DNA of 64,000 bases from NCBI RefSeq assembly GCF_954871325.1, contig NC_088776.1, positions 57,684,954-57,748,953 on the forward strand, in the 5' to 3' direction. The DNA comes from Gordionus sp. m RMFG-2023. Lineage: Eukaryota; Nematomorpha; Gordioida; Chordodea; Parachordodidae. Numbering within the stretch: the stretch's first letter is position 1; each line of letters opens with the position of its first letter. Below are positions 23,436-36,400 of this stretch, piece after piece. The position numbers were made by a program, and so were the translations under genes. Under the pieces are notes generated by a model. It saw only the letters and a list, made by a program, of their open reading frames with translations. It was not told the DNA's origin and searched no databases.

Positions 23436-25282
23436 CTTCGATATTAAATCGGTACATACGTACAATTTTACAAACTTTTATAATCATATGCATGATTTTT
23501 TGGAACTTGGTTGTCAGGGACAACCAATCAATTAAAATTAATATAAATTTATACCTATTAATTTCAATACATTTTTATCTTTTCTCTATTTATATAAAAA
23601 TAAAAGATGCCAATTTCCGAACACATATTCAAAACTAAAACGAGAATACAATTTTAAAATATAATATTTTCTCACAAAATTAACATTATGTATGTTATAA
23701 TTATTATTATATGTATTGTGTTTTTACTTGTCATTATAGATTATTATATACACAAAATAAAATATTCAACTATATTTGAAGAAAAAAAAATTTTTAATTT
23801 ATATTTTCTAAATTAAAAAAAAAAAAACTTTATTAATTGGTTTGGGATTTGTAAACTAAATTTTTTTATTGGGTTGTTGCTATTAAGTATTGATATGGCA
23901 CTGCTATATTGAATCAGGGTAACTGAATTCCTGCATAATTATATTATGAATAATGAGATCTAAATATAACTGAAATTTTTGATAAAAATATTAAAATTTT
24001 TTCGAATAAAATAAAAATTTGTAAAAGGAACAATTTGTATTTTGTTTATTTTGCTAATAACTTTTTATTCTTAAATTCGGCTACGGAACTGATTAAAGCA
24101 CTAACCTCTACTAACGAAGCACTAAAGAATGATATATTTTTCATCGTTAGTGCTTTCATAATTTTCCAGCGGAAATTTGACCTCTAAAAATTTCTTTAGC
24201 GTGTTACAATTTTTTCATATGACGGTTAACAAAATAAATTTCGGAATATAAATACACTAATTAAGCACTAAATAATGGCGAAACCCGGATGTTTAGTACT
24301 ATTATAGTTTTTGTTTAAGCACGTCACCATTATTTCTTTTTTTCGCAAATAACTTTTTATTCTTAAATTCGGCTACAAAACTGATTGAAGCACTAACCTC
24401 TACTAACGAAGCACTAAAGAATGATATAAGTTTCATCGTTAATACTTTCATAATTTTCCAGCCGAAATTTGACCTCTAAAAATTTCTTTTGCGTGTTACA
24501 ATTTTTTCATATGACGGTTAACAAAATAAATTACGGAATTTAAAAATACTAATTAAGCACTAAATAATGGCGAAAACCGGATGTTTAGAACTCCTATAGT
24601 TTTTGTTTTGGCACGTCGCCATTATTTGTTTATTTTTGTTTTTTTCGTGAATTACTTTTTATTCTTAAATTCGGCTACGGAACTGATTGAAGCACTAACC
24701 TCTACTAACGAAGCACTAAAGAATGATAAAAGTTTCATTGTTAGTGCTTCCAAAAGTTCGGCCAACTTCACGCTTAAATTGTGACGTCATAATTTTTATA
24801 TACCTAATATCTTTTTTTTTATAAGGCGGTTAACCATAAAAATTACGGAATTAAAATTTACTAATTAAGCACTAAATAATGGCGAAAACCGGATGTTTTG
24901 TACTATTATAGTTTTTGTTTTGGCAAGTCGCCAATATTTGTTTATTTTTAATTTTTTCGCGAATAACTCTTTTCCCTTAAATTCGGCTACTATCCGGATT
25001 GAAGCACTAACCTCTACTTACGAAGCACTAAAGAATGATATATATTTCATCGTTAGTGCTTCCAATCGACTTTTAAGCGTGAAGTTGGCACAAATTTTTA
25101 TTTTTGGTTATAACTTTTTTTCCTTAAATTCGGCTACTAAACGGATTGAAGCACTAACAAGCACTAACGAAGCACTAAAAAATGATATATAATTCATCGT
25201 TAGTGCTTCCAATTGTTCGGCCAACTTCACGGACCTTACGAAATTTCTTTGTTAAAACTCTAAGTATATTTATAAAAAAAAT

Positions 25283-25620
25283 CTCTTACTCATTTATTTT
25301 ATATTTATTAGATAATGGTGAAAGATATGACTGATTTTGAGCTAAATGCTTTAAATAATGGAAATGGAAGCAATATTGATGTTGATGATATTTAGACAAA
25401 ATAAGGGTTGCCAATGAAAGAGTTGGAGTTAAATAAAATATCTTTAATTAAAACATCTTTTACTCATTCATTTTATATTTATTAGATAATGAATAAACAA
25501 GAGATATTGATTTTGAGACTTTAAATGATTAAAATGGAAGTAATGTTGATGTTATTGATATGTTAGACAAAAGTAGATTAGGCAGTGAAAGGAGTTGACA
25601 AAGTACATTTAAAATACGGT
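25283..25620 (+). repeat. Tandem duplication of about 170 bp with relic reading frame
   Basis: Two diverged copies share CTCATTTATTTTATATTTAT then TAGATAATG and a coding-like stretch (DFELNALNNGNGSNIDVDDI in the first; a frame-damaged ETLND..NGSNVDVIDMLDKS in the second). It could be the acidic N-terminus of a transposase, but no family was recognised. Confidence 0.45.
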
Positions 25621-26725
25621 AATTTTAAACTATGCTTTAGATAATAAAGAAGATAAATTGTAGTTCTGTTCTGAGAGATAAAAATATTGAAAATAAAATA
25701 ATTAAGAGAAAGAAAATAGGTAAATTTATATATAAGATATTAAACATAAGTTCTATGTGAGACTTAATCTGAAGGTATGTAATAGTATTAATTTCTGATA
25801 AAATTAAATATAGTCATGGAATCTGATGGGTATATTGGATACTGAAAAAAAAAGTATTTTTTTAATCACTTTTTGAATTCTGTACTTGCAAAAAAAAATT
25901 TATATTAAAAATCACAAATATTTAATGCTCTTTGATATTATAAATTATAATATCTCTGCAACTACAAATATTTAATACTGAATAAATAGATAATTATTTA
26001 CCAAATGTCTTGTATTGTTTTACTTATTATTTATTTGCTAGTATCAGTATGCATGCTTAATAAATGACAAAATATGAAATTTTGAATACTAGTTAAGAAT
26101 TTGTAACTAAAAAAACAGGGGGCGAATGCCCAATAATTTTTTATAGTTGATACTCCTGTTGTAAAGGCTAGTGATGACTTTGTTTGATATTTTAGATATT
26201 AATTGAATGTTATTGTTGTTGATGTTATTTTCGATCAATACAATCCTTCATTTGAAGTTTTATAATATTTTTTATAAATTTTAAATTTTAATAAATAATC
26301 TTTCTTTTTTTGAAACCTTTCATAAGCCTTTGACCATGTTATATTTTATAAAAATAATTGTGGTTTTTCACTTCTATTTTCTATATTTACTAAAAATTTT
26401 AAATTAGGGATATATTATTTTAAAAAAATTATTTTATTTTTTTCTCTGTATTCTTGTTTTCTATATATATTGTTTACATTTGTGGAGGAGGGGAAAGGGG
26501 TGTAAGAAGGAATGTGAGAACAAGCTAATTTTCAAAGGGAAAATAATTTCTCCTTGCACTCCCCTTGACTACGCCGATGAGTAAACTAAAACAATTTTGC
26601 TTTACATTTCTTCGAAATATAATAAATATAAATAATGTCATCTCATACCTATAAAAGATCTTAGCAACTGAGAGTCTAGGAGGGTCAAATTATAATAAAT
26701 CTTTGGTGCAGACGAATAGACTTAC

Positions 26726-26791
26726 AACAATAAAACCGAGTACGACCTCTTCGCATAGCTAACCATTCCATGGAATAAATGATAACCTTTT
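26726..26791 (-). CDS. Candidate exon, minus strand
   Basis: Bounded on the minus strand by AAGGTTTCAG and a consensus donor GTAAGTCT. Two of three phases are open over the 66 nt, so the reading frame is undecided (one gives GYHLFHGMVSYAKRSYSVLL). It lies downstream of the terminal exon proposed at 27,284 and may be an alternative 3' exon or another gene. Confidence 0.25.
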
Positions 26792-27283
26792 CTGAAACCT
26801 TTATTAACATAAAATTGACTAACTATAAATTATGGGTCTTGTGAAAGAGTAAATAGTGTTTTTTTTTAAATCTCTTTCTGTAAAATTGATTTTAGTTAAT
26901 AGAATAAAAGAAATATTAATTAGGTTACTTAAAAATGGGCAATAATTAACAAATTTTTTATAAATTTGTAGATTATATAAAAGAGATATTGCTGGGATGC
27001 GCAAAGATTTCAAAATATCTTAAAAATTCTAATAAAAATAAGTCACATAAATATATTTATAAAAAGGATAAGAAAAATAGTATAGGATAGAGAAAAATTA
27101 AAACTGTTAACTTAATCAAAAACCAAATTTATTGAATTATAATGAAACCCAAAAATATTTTAAAAACCTTGTTGAGAAAAGTGAGCAATCATGGAAACCC
27201 CATATATAATATTGTAATTTTAAATGAAATGAAAAATATTAATTATTTGTTAATATATTTATAAATTTAAAACAAAAAATTAT

Positions 27284-27457
27284 TTAATTTTCGCATTGTT
27301 TTATTAGTTCACATGTTGGATCAGTTTGCGTGAGAATAAGAGACTTGTCTATCTTCAAACTCTGTATAACGTCAAATGGTTGCAGAGCCTCCGTATAATT
27401 ATTGCCTTTGTAATCAGTGTAGTTTATCAAAAATGTTTGATTGAAGATTATTTGACC
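27284..27457 (-). CDS. Possible terminal exon of minus-strand split gene
   Basis: Follows ATATCTTTTAG. 57 codons and TAA: GQIIFNQTFLINYTDYKGNN then YTEALQPFDVIQSLKIDKSL and ILTQTDPTCELIKQCEN. Two N-glycosylation motifs. A GTGAAC inside (about 27,313) could be a donor to a later exon. The plus-strand frame 27,326-27,511 is its shadow. Confidence 0.5.
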   Translation of the reverse strand, partial: GQIIFNQTFLINYTDYKGNNYTEALQPFDVIQSLKIDKSLILTQTDPTCELIKQCEN

Positions 27458-30400
27458 CTAAAAGATATGTTGCATAAATATTTTTTGTATATATTTATAC
27501 ATTTATATTAAAAAGAATATTAGTTTTGAAAGTTATTGGATTAAATTTTTTGATGCTTTTGACATACATTTAAAAAAAGAACATTTGTGTATTATATAAC
27601 ATTCTTTAAACTATTTTATATTAAATTTAAAAAATATATATTAAGCAGTAACTGAGTTTGGTTATTTCAGCAATCAATTATATTTAATTGATAATAAACG
27701 TTAGGGAATACAATTGTTTATAAGCATCGTGAATAGAATCTCTGTTCAGAAAGGCAGAATTAACTACTTAGAGAGAAGGTTTTATAAATGCTGTAATGGA
27801 AACATCTTGTATCTCTGGTTTGACATTATTCTTTGTTAAATCCCTGGAAGGTATATTTAATAAAGTTTTTATTCAATCATTAGTTACTCTGACATTATAA
27901 CGAGCATATTTTTTTTAATAGAGAAGAAAACTAAAAGAATATATAAATCAGAAACTTAAAACAGTTAAGAACTATTAAATACAAATCGTTATGAATAAAG
28001 CTCAATTGTTTCCGCATTTATGCGATATTTTAAATTTATTAATGGTTAAACCTATAATATATTCAGGTAAATCATTTTCACATTTTTTTAAAAAATTTTT
28101 ATACTTTATTATATTCATATTTAAATTTCCTTCTTTGATCTTTCCTTTTTAATTATAGGCCTTTATAACAAATCTCTCAGCTATTAAACATTATAAATAA
28201 TTAGGAAGTTGGATTAAATAAATCTCTCGATAAATAATTAACATTAATATTATACCATTATAGAAGGATTTTAAAACCTCCACATTTATCCGATAATTCT
28301 AAGATAACCGATTTATATATATAAGAGATAACTTAACATTTCTTATTAGTATATAAAAATGATGCATTTTTTTTGCATTTAAGAATATTGCATCAAATAA
28401 ATTCGCATTTAAACGGTTTCAACTGTATATCCCCAAAGAATCTAGAAAAAGCAATGTTCATACCTTCGAAATTATTATTATATCTTTCTTCTAAGATTGT
28501 AAGGAGTAATAAATATATCGGGTAAGTAAGAGAAAGAGTAAATCTAGACGTATTCTCCAAAATATTTTCCCTCATAAACTGGTTACAGAGGACATTGTAT
28601 ACCTGGGAGTGTGTGGATTCATTTATCACCTAAGATGTTACTTGAACGATGCTTGCGTTATCTTAGTGGATCAGAGTTTTGACAATATATCATTTAAAAA
28701 TGTCTGAGAGATTCACTGCAAATTGAAATATTAAGATAGGAAGTAATCTACATTTAACTAAACATTTCCACCACAATCATTTTTTTTTTATTTAAAAAAC
28801 CAAGTGCTTAATAAATGGTTATAGTAGTTTTTTTAAACTTTAAATTTAAAGAAAAAAAAATCCAATTTTATTTGAAATATATTTAAGCACGTGTAAAATA
28901 GCCACCCTACAAATTTAGGACATTTTCGATATTGGCCAAATCAACTTTGGAATACATAATAATCGATTCTGAAAAATTGCATTGGTTAATACAATATTTA
29001 CCTTCATGAAATTTTTCATCTCTATGACACTTGATTCTCCGGTCTTAAGATTTGTTATGTTTGCAGATACGTAATAATCTTTCATTTCCAGTACACTGGA
29101 TTCGATATTTATCTGGGAAATAATGATATAATTTTAAGTTTCTTGTAATTTTAATCATATACGTTATGCGATAAAAGATATTTCCATTCTTCATGGATAC
29201 TAACTTAGATTGATGATTCAATTATTAAAAGTATGCATACTTTGAGGTCGACTGAGGTTAGATTTCATTGAGGACATTTTGTTTGTCATTCACTTACCGT
29301 CTAAATGCCTACCAGTTGCAAACTTTAATACATGTTCAATTTTAAATACTTATGAATGAATCGTTAGTCAAGGTTCTAAGTTAGTTTTAAAGTCATTGAT
29401 ATGGACTAATAAATATGTTGTGCAAATTATATTGAATAATTTGATTACGATATAAAATCAACAAATTAGCCAGCAAATACTCTTTAATTCAATATATATA
29501 CAACCCATATACTCAATGTTTAAAAAAAATATTTGTCCCGTTAAAACCAATGGGTCGCACCCTCTCTATGTTTAAAGAATTATTATGAATTTATTGTTAA
29601 TCAATATAAGCGTGCCTGGTTGAACTCCTTAAAAAATTATATTTCACATTTCCTTTATTTAATTGTTTTTAATCCGTCCTTCCTACCATGCTCACTTAAA
29701 AATAGATAGGCATAAGCGGACTAGCTAGAAACTAGTTCGTTATGCAAACCACGTCTTAACGAATATTCTTTCTCACCATAATTTAGAAAATATAATTATA
29801 TATCGTTACTTTCAAATATTTAATTCGATTATCAATAAAAAAATATATTTAGTGTTAAAATATTATCAAAGACTAACTATATTTTCGGAGGACATTTTAT
29901 AAATATTTCCATTAGCTGCTATCAATTTTTTAATCAATCGTAGATCCTTCAATGTGTATAATATTTTGAGCGTGCTGGTTGATTTATCGTTGGTGAGGTT
30001 AAATACTATAGATAAGAAATTCACTGATAACAACTCCTTATTACTGCTAATTATCCCATTGGGGCTAATATTTAAATTCCTTTCAAAAAATTAGAAAATA
30101 TATATTTTTTTGCTATAGTGCCATTAGACCTAATAAATGCACTTTCTAATTTTACCTCAATTAATTTTAATTAGTGCTTGTTATAACTGTTATGGAATTA
30201 ATTTGGTAAGTAGTTGAGTAGAGAATCCCCTAGCCAAATTTATATTAAACTCAAATTAATTATAAATTAATAATAACATTTGACGATATAATTTTAAATT
30301 AATATCTAACGAGAATACTTTTTTATAAAAATGTAATATTAATATCTTAAAAAAATTATAAGATAAGCGGAAATATCGTTTAAAATAAAATAGTAGCATA

Positions 30401-33400
30401 GTGGCAAGAAAACCAAATAAAAATTTTGACTAGAGAAGACTCTGTATATCTGAACCAGAACCGAAACCTATTTCAAAATATTCAAAATCGCATTCTAGTT
30501 TAATCAAGTTTCTGTTTCAGTTTAAGAGGTATACTTATACAAGATGTAAACTGATAATTTAACTTTATTTTCTCTCTCTTCTTTCAATAAAATAATATAT
30601 TCATGGAAACGTTTATTGTTTAATTCTTGGTGAACGTTAATATCCGGGAGGTGGGGGAGGGGGTGTTATCAATTAAATTTTAGAAGAAAAATAGCAAGAT
30701 ATATTACTGTAAGAATTTATTTAATATTTTTATCATAAACCTATTATAATATACATATTTTGCTAAACATCGATCAAAAATATATTGTAGATAAAGATCC
30801 TTAATTTTCAAATAAAACTAAATTCTAGAAAAAATTCTGAAATTTTTTTAAATCTAAATTAAAAGGGACAGACATTCTATTAGTAAACATATATGCAAGC
30901 CAAACATAATTCTAATGAATACATAGTAAATGATTGAAAGGTTGTTATATTATAAAAAATAATTCTTTTACATTCATAATTTTTTTTATAGTTTGAAGTA
31001 GATTATTGATAATTTTTTTATTTTAAATATTGAAGATTATAATTTAAAACGTATAGTTAATATGGAATTGAGAGGGGGGGGGGGTTAGTTATAGGTTTTT
31101 GAGGGGGAGGGGTAAGCCTCCAGTAAATACTATGTTATGTAGACGCTGGTAGTAATAACAAATGTTATTCCTCTTTTGATTGACTTTAGTTTCCCATTTG
31201 TCTAAATTTATTTTAGAGTAGTTATGTCAAAAGGAAAATGTTTGAGAACCTCAATGTCGTATTACTGAATTTAAAAATGCAAGAAAGATTGGATTGACTT
31301 TTATCTTTAGCCCAAATATTTATGAGCCTTCATTATATAAAATTAAAATTGAATGGTCACATGAAATTGATTAAGCATTTGATTAAATATATTTACTCCT
31401 TCCCCTTCAACCCTTAGAAAGAAGTATTTTAATTATTGGCATCATTTTTTATACTTAAATTTTATATTTCCCGAAATCAAATTGTAGATACCAAGCTGTC
31501 TAATTATGCGGCACGCTGATTGTAACTCTACGTAATAATCTGTTTCATTTATTTAGAAAAATATTAGTAAGGATATAAATATTATATTTGAGAAAAATAT
31601 AGTATTAATCACTATATTTCTTTTTAATAAATAAAATTAATTCCGCTTATTTGTCATTGCATTCACGATTGAGAGGCTCACAAAATATTATTAGTAATAT
31701 TTTTTTTAAAAAAGGATCATTTAATAACAAGTCTTTAAGAAGTAAATAAATTTTATAAAAAAGTATAATTGTTTTTAACCAATGACATTAATAAGAACAC
31801 AGAACTTTCTATTCATTCATTAAAATGCATTAAAAAATGGTGAAATTCATCGCCTTTTAAATTAGATGAACTCCCTCTATAATTCCTACTATAGACAAGG
31901 CAATTTAACTAACAGCTTAATTATATGTGCACGCTTTTAATATGAGTTGTAGTTTATGGCAGTATTAAGGTCACTAGCTATAATTTTACTATATAATAAT
32001 TTGAGTGGAAATCTCAATTTAAATTTTGAGCTCTAAAACATTCTTTGAACAAGAAAAAAATTTATATATCCTTATAAAATATATATTTTTTTAAAAATCT
32101 GCCTTAAATATTTTAATTCTATTTTATGGTTACTTATTGCCAATATGTAAGGATAAAAATTTTGAAATCTGATTTGCAAGTGTAAATACTTTTTAACGAT
32201 CATATTTTCCATATGGTTCAACTTAAGGGAATTATTTTCTATCACATGACCTGCCAGATTTGACAAGTTATTAGATAAAAATGATTAAATTTTACTAAAA
32301 ACCATTTAGTTATATATATTTAATCTAACCCATATTTCCTAAACCACTAATTAACCCTAAGCCATATCTCTAACCTTTACTCCCACAATACTTGTTTAAT
32401 TTAAATATATTTCAACCAATTTAAACATTTTGCTTTGGATTATTATCATAATATACCTGTTCCATCATGTTTCTTGCGTTGGTCATTGTCAGCAAAGTTT
32501 GATATGTCTTGTTTTTTTTTTGTTAAATTACAGAAAAATATTATATTGTAATTACAACAAAGGGATATAATAATAATTTACCCACTGACGATTTATTTAT
32601 TAAAATACCTTTTGTCACTGAATTCAAATCAGCTGGAGATACGCCATTTTGATTTCCCATATTTTATATATTATATACAAATAAAACTCTTAATTTTTTT
32701 TTAAATTAAAAAGTTTACATATAATTTTGATCTAAATTATTTATACGGGAAATCAATAAGGCATGTTAACACTTTTGCATTAATACACATTTAAATAATT
32801 AAATCATCAGTCTAGGCAGTAATTATTCGAGGTCAAATGATCATACTAATTTAAATTTATATTAAAATTGCAACATTTAGTTTAATGAATCGATAAAATT
32901 GTTATAAAAATTATATTTTAATCACTTTTCCCTGGGGCCAATGCGGCACTTAACAGAATTAATCACAACTCCTAAATAATCATAGGTAGAGAGTCACACT
33001 TTTTTATTTGGAATAATGGATTGGACTATAATTTATTCTGTTTTGCTTTTATTTTCAATTTTTTTTATAGTAAAAATTGCAAAATACTTATCTTTTTTCT
33101 TGGCCTCCCCTAGTATGGGCTAGATTTTTTACAACTGTATTTTCTATTTGACCCGAATAATTAACGACCTAATCATATGATCGAATTGTGATCGGACATA
33201 TTCGATCAATGATTCTCGGGATAGGGATAGTTACACTTGGACTAAATATTTATAGATCAGATGACTAGATGGACAATAAAAATATATAATTTTTAAGGTC
33301 CTGGTGAGCTCAACCTCCAAAAATGAAGGTCCATTCCGATGCAGGGCTCTGGATAATAAATATAAAACATAGTCATATACTTATAATATCCTTTAGAACC

Positions 33401-36400
33401 AAGCTGTAATGTAGTTGATCAATAGAATGAGGCTCTATAAACACAAGTCCATCAGGAGAACAATCTATTTTAATTGATTCCACTATAGTAAAATTAATGG
33501 ATGGGTTTTCCTTGTTTTGAAAGATTTTTTCGATCCTAAACCAACCTCTGATGCCTTGAGTAAATAAATTCTAGAATTTTAGATAATATACTTATTTTAA
33601 ATATTTTGATTTTTAAAGCATCATATATAAAAATTGGCTAAAATTTTAGCCACAACTTTCTCATTTGTTTCAATGTCTTAAACCCATTCCATTCTGTTCT
33701 TAATATTTGGATGACGACAGATTTAAATATCTAAACATTAATTTCATTCCAAATTTTACTATTATACTAAATCTTTGCCTTGCATCCAAAATAGTGCTTA
33801 TTTTATGTTTCCTTGTATATTATGATAATATTTCGCTCCCCATTTTTTTAAAATAATGTTTCAAAACTATTTGACTGTGAAATATTTATCCTTTAATTAA
33901 TAAAAAGAATATATACTAGGGATCTGCAATCGGCCCGGCCTGAACAAAATCCGGTCCTGGTCGGCCTAATATTTTTTTAAAAATTTCGAACCGGGCCTGG
34001 TCGGGCTTAAAATGTTAAATGATTTTATTATATTTTGTAAAATAACTCTCCCAAAATTCTACCGTCACCATAATCGTGATAGAGGAGTGACAAGGTCTTT
34101 TGTAGGCTAATGTAGATCTAAAAGGTTCCCTGTGGTCTGGATCTAGAATAGGATCATCATCTCATCGACGAGGTGTAAAAACCACCTCAATAAGTTGATG
34201 TCAGAAATAGCATCTGATATAAAAACCTTGCTACAAAATTTCATATTGATACAACAAACCGTGGGCGGGGTACAGCCTAAAGTACCCCGTAGGCCTTCTC
34301 ATCACCTACGGCAAAAGAAGGATGGGAAACCTGGTGGAACCACGATTCGTGAAAATGAAACTTATGAATAAAAGATCTGATAGTAAGTGGAGAAAGCGGG
34401 AGATAGTGTAAGGGTCATGATATGGAATGTTGGGAATATGACGGGGAGAGCGGGAGAAGTGGTCGATATATTGCATAAGGTATATAGATGTGTGTTGTTT
34501 ACAAGAGACCAGATGGAAAGGTAATGGCGATAACGATGGGCAAGACAAATGAAAAGTATAAATTCTTCTAGTAAAGAAGTAATGATGGTGAGGCTAGCTT
34601 TGGGTTATTGGTTGCGAAAAAATTGGTGGACAAAGTAGTCGAAGTGAGAAAGCTAGATGACCAGATAATGATTATCAAGATGATTTTTGCTAGAAAGCTA
34701 TATAATTTTATCTCGGCATATGTTCCTCAGGTTAGAAGAAGTGATGAAGAGAGAGATATATTTTGGGACTGTCTATTGGGGGTGAAATCGAGACTGGCAA
34801 ATGAAAAGAGGATTATCCTGGCGGGTGATCAGATTGCCCATATGGGGGCAAGTAGTGAGGATTATGAAGGAGTGCATGGAGGATTTATCTGGAAGGGAAG
34901 AGGATTTTAGATTTTAGTGATGCCATGGATATGATTGTCTGTAATGAAATGTTTAAGAAATAGTCAGAGATGATGTAAGTGCAAAAGATTATTTGTTATT
35001 AAGGACATGTGATAGATGTATAGTAAAAATGTGAAAGTGATACCGGGAGAAGAATGTATTAATCAGATTCAACTAATTATAGGAGATCTCACTTTTAATG
35101 AAGCTAGGATCACTAAAAGAAAGTTACTGAAGGTTTAGAAGTTGAAGGAGGAGAGTGCTAGTTGTCAATTTAATATAAATTGAAGATAAGGAAGACGGAG
35201 ATATCACAAGCATTTGAGGTAAATGACAAGTGGGAAGCCATGATGGCCTAGGTGATGACAACTGAGGAAGTAAAAGGGCCGCTAAGACAAGGAGACATGG
35301 TGGTGGAATTCGGAGGTAGCTAAAGCTGTGAATGAACAGCGGAGGTGCTTCAAAGAAAAAGAATGGTATGATAGTAAAGAAAATAGTGATAACGATATTT
35401 ACAAAATGCGAAAAGAAAGGCTAAGAAATTAATAGCGAAAGTGCAATAAGAAAAGGGCAGAGTTTGCTAAAGAAATGGAATGAGCGGAAGGAATGGGAGA
35501 TGTGGTTCGAATGTCAAAGCAGATGGCAAAAAGGAGGCAGGATGTTATAGGTGTTAAATGTTTGAAAAATATGGAAGGAAAAATGGTTATTGATAGTAGT
35601 AGCATTAAAGCCACCTGGAAAAGATTTTGAACGAAGAAAATGAATGGGATGACGATTTTGGTTGTGCAAAGATAGAAGGTCCAGGGTGTAAATATGGCAA
35701 GGACAAAATAAAGAGAGCAGTGAAAAGGATGAAAAAGGGAAGCAGCGGTTTAACGAGGGTGGTAACAGAGATGTTTAAAGATTCTGATGACTTAGGGATT
35801 GAATGGTTATTGAATTTAGTCAAATAAATTGTTACAGAAGGAACTATCCCTGAGAATTGGCAAAGAAGTATAATTATTCCAGTATATAAGGGGAAAGGTG
35901 ATTCTTTAGATTGCGGGTCTTAGAGAGCTATTAAACTCTTGCAACATTCAATGAAGTTTGAAAGGGATTTATAGAAACGGATAAGGGTAAAATAAAATCG
36001 ATGAAATGCAGTTTGGTTTTATAGCTGGGAAAGGCACGACAGGTGCAATTTTTGTGATGAGACAAATACAGGATAAGTATCTTGCGATGAAAAAGAAACT
36101 GTATTATGCGTTTGTTGATTTGGAGATTTGATAGGGTACCGTGCAAGGTTACTAGATGGGCCTTGAGAAAATCAGGCGTGGAAGAATGGTTGGTGATGGC
36201 ATTGTATGTGAGAGCACAATGCGTTATGGACGGATGATGGAGATAGTGAAAGCTTTAAATGAAGGTAGGACTTCTTCATGAATCCGTGCTGAGTCCATTA
36301 TTATTTATCTTAGTAATGGATATGGTGGCTAGAGAAATTCTTGAAGGGCTTCCCTGGGAGCTATTATATGCAGATGACTTTGTGTTAATGGCAAGCTGTG

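Larger units (their letters stand above)
21056..25250. mobile_element. Foldback-type element 2: inverted arms of GCACTAAC-rich units
   Basis: The arms are 21,056-22,159 and 23,885-25,250. The innermost about 160 bp of each arm are nearly identical reverse complements (ATCAATACTT, AGTTACCCTGATTCAATA). Outward, each arm repeats a 150-300-bp unit containing GAAGCACTAACGATGAAAC, ATCATTCTTTAGTGCTTCG, TTAGTAGAGGTTAGTGCTTC and GCCGAATTTAAGAATAAAAA. The left arm has about four units and the right arm about five, so unit number has changed since duplication. Each unit also contains internal GCACTAAC/GTTAGTGC inverted pairs. The loop (22,160-23,884) contains an inserted R2-like LINE. Short frames in the arms (for example 21,105-21,308 and 24,581-24,784) encode the same repeat-derived peptide and are not genes. 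Confidence 0.8.

Noticed and set aside
21105-25192. Similar 67-99-codon frames in both foldback arms
   Set aside because: They are the same repeat unit translated; spacing and inverted arrangement explain them without a protein.
29270-29340. Consensus donor GTAAGTG (minus, near 29,299) after a frame reading FKIEHVLKFATG
   Set aside because: The implied exon would be phase 1 to 1 and cannot fit between the phase-0 exons at 29,878 and 29,112; treated as a decoy site.
31490-31555. Exon-like minus-strand frame DYYVELQSACRIIRQL with GTATCT donor
   Set aside because: Phase 1 to 1, incompatible with the neighbours at 32,190 (ends phase 2) and 30,043 (starts phase 2); at most an alternative exon.
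32609-32660. Gene start at ATG (MGNQNGVSPA)
   Set aside because: A phase-compatible internal acceptor explains the exon better; kept only as an alternative.
33290-33360. GGTCCATTCCGATGCAGGGCTCTG as a transposon end or exon
   Set aside because: No partner end or target duplication and no stable frame were found.
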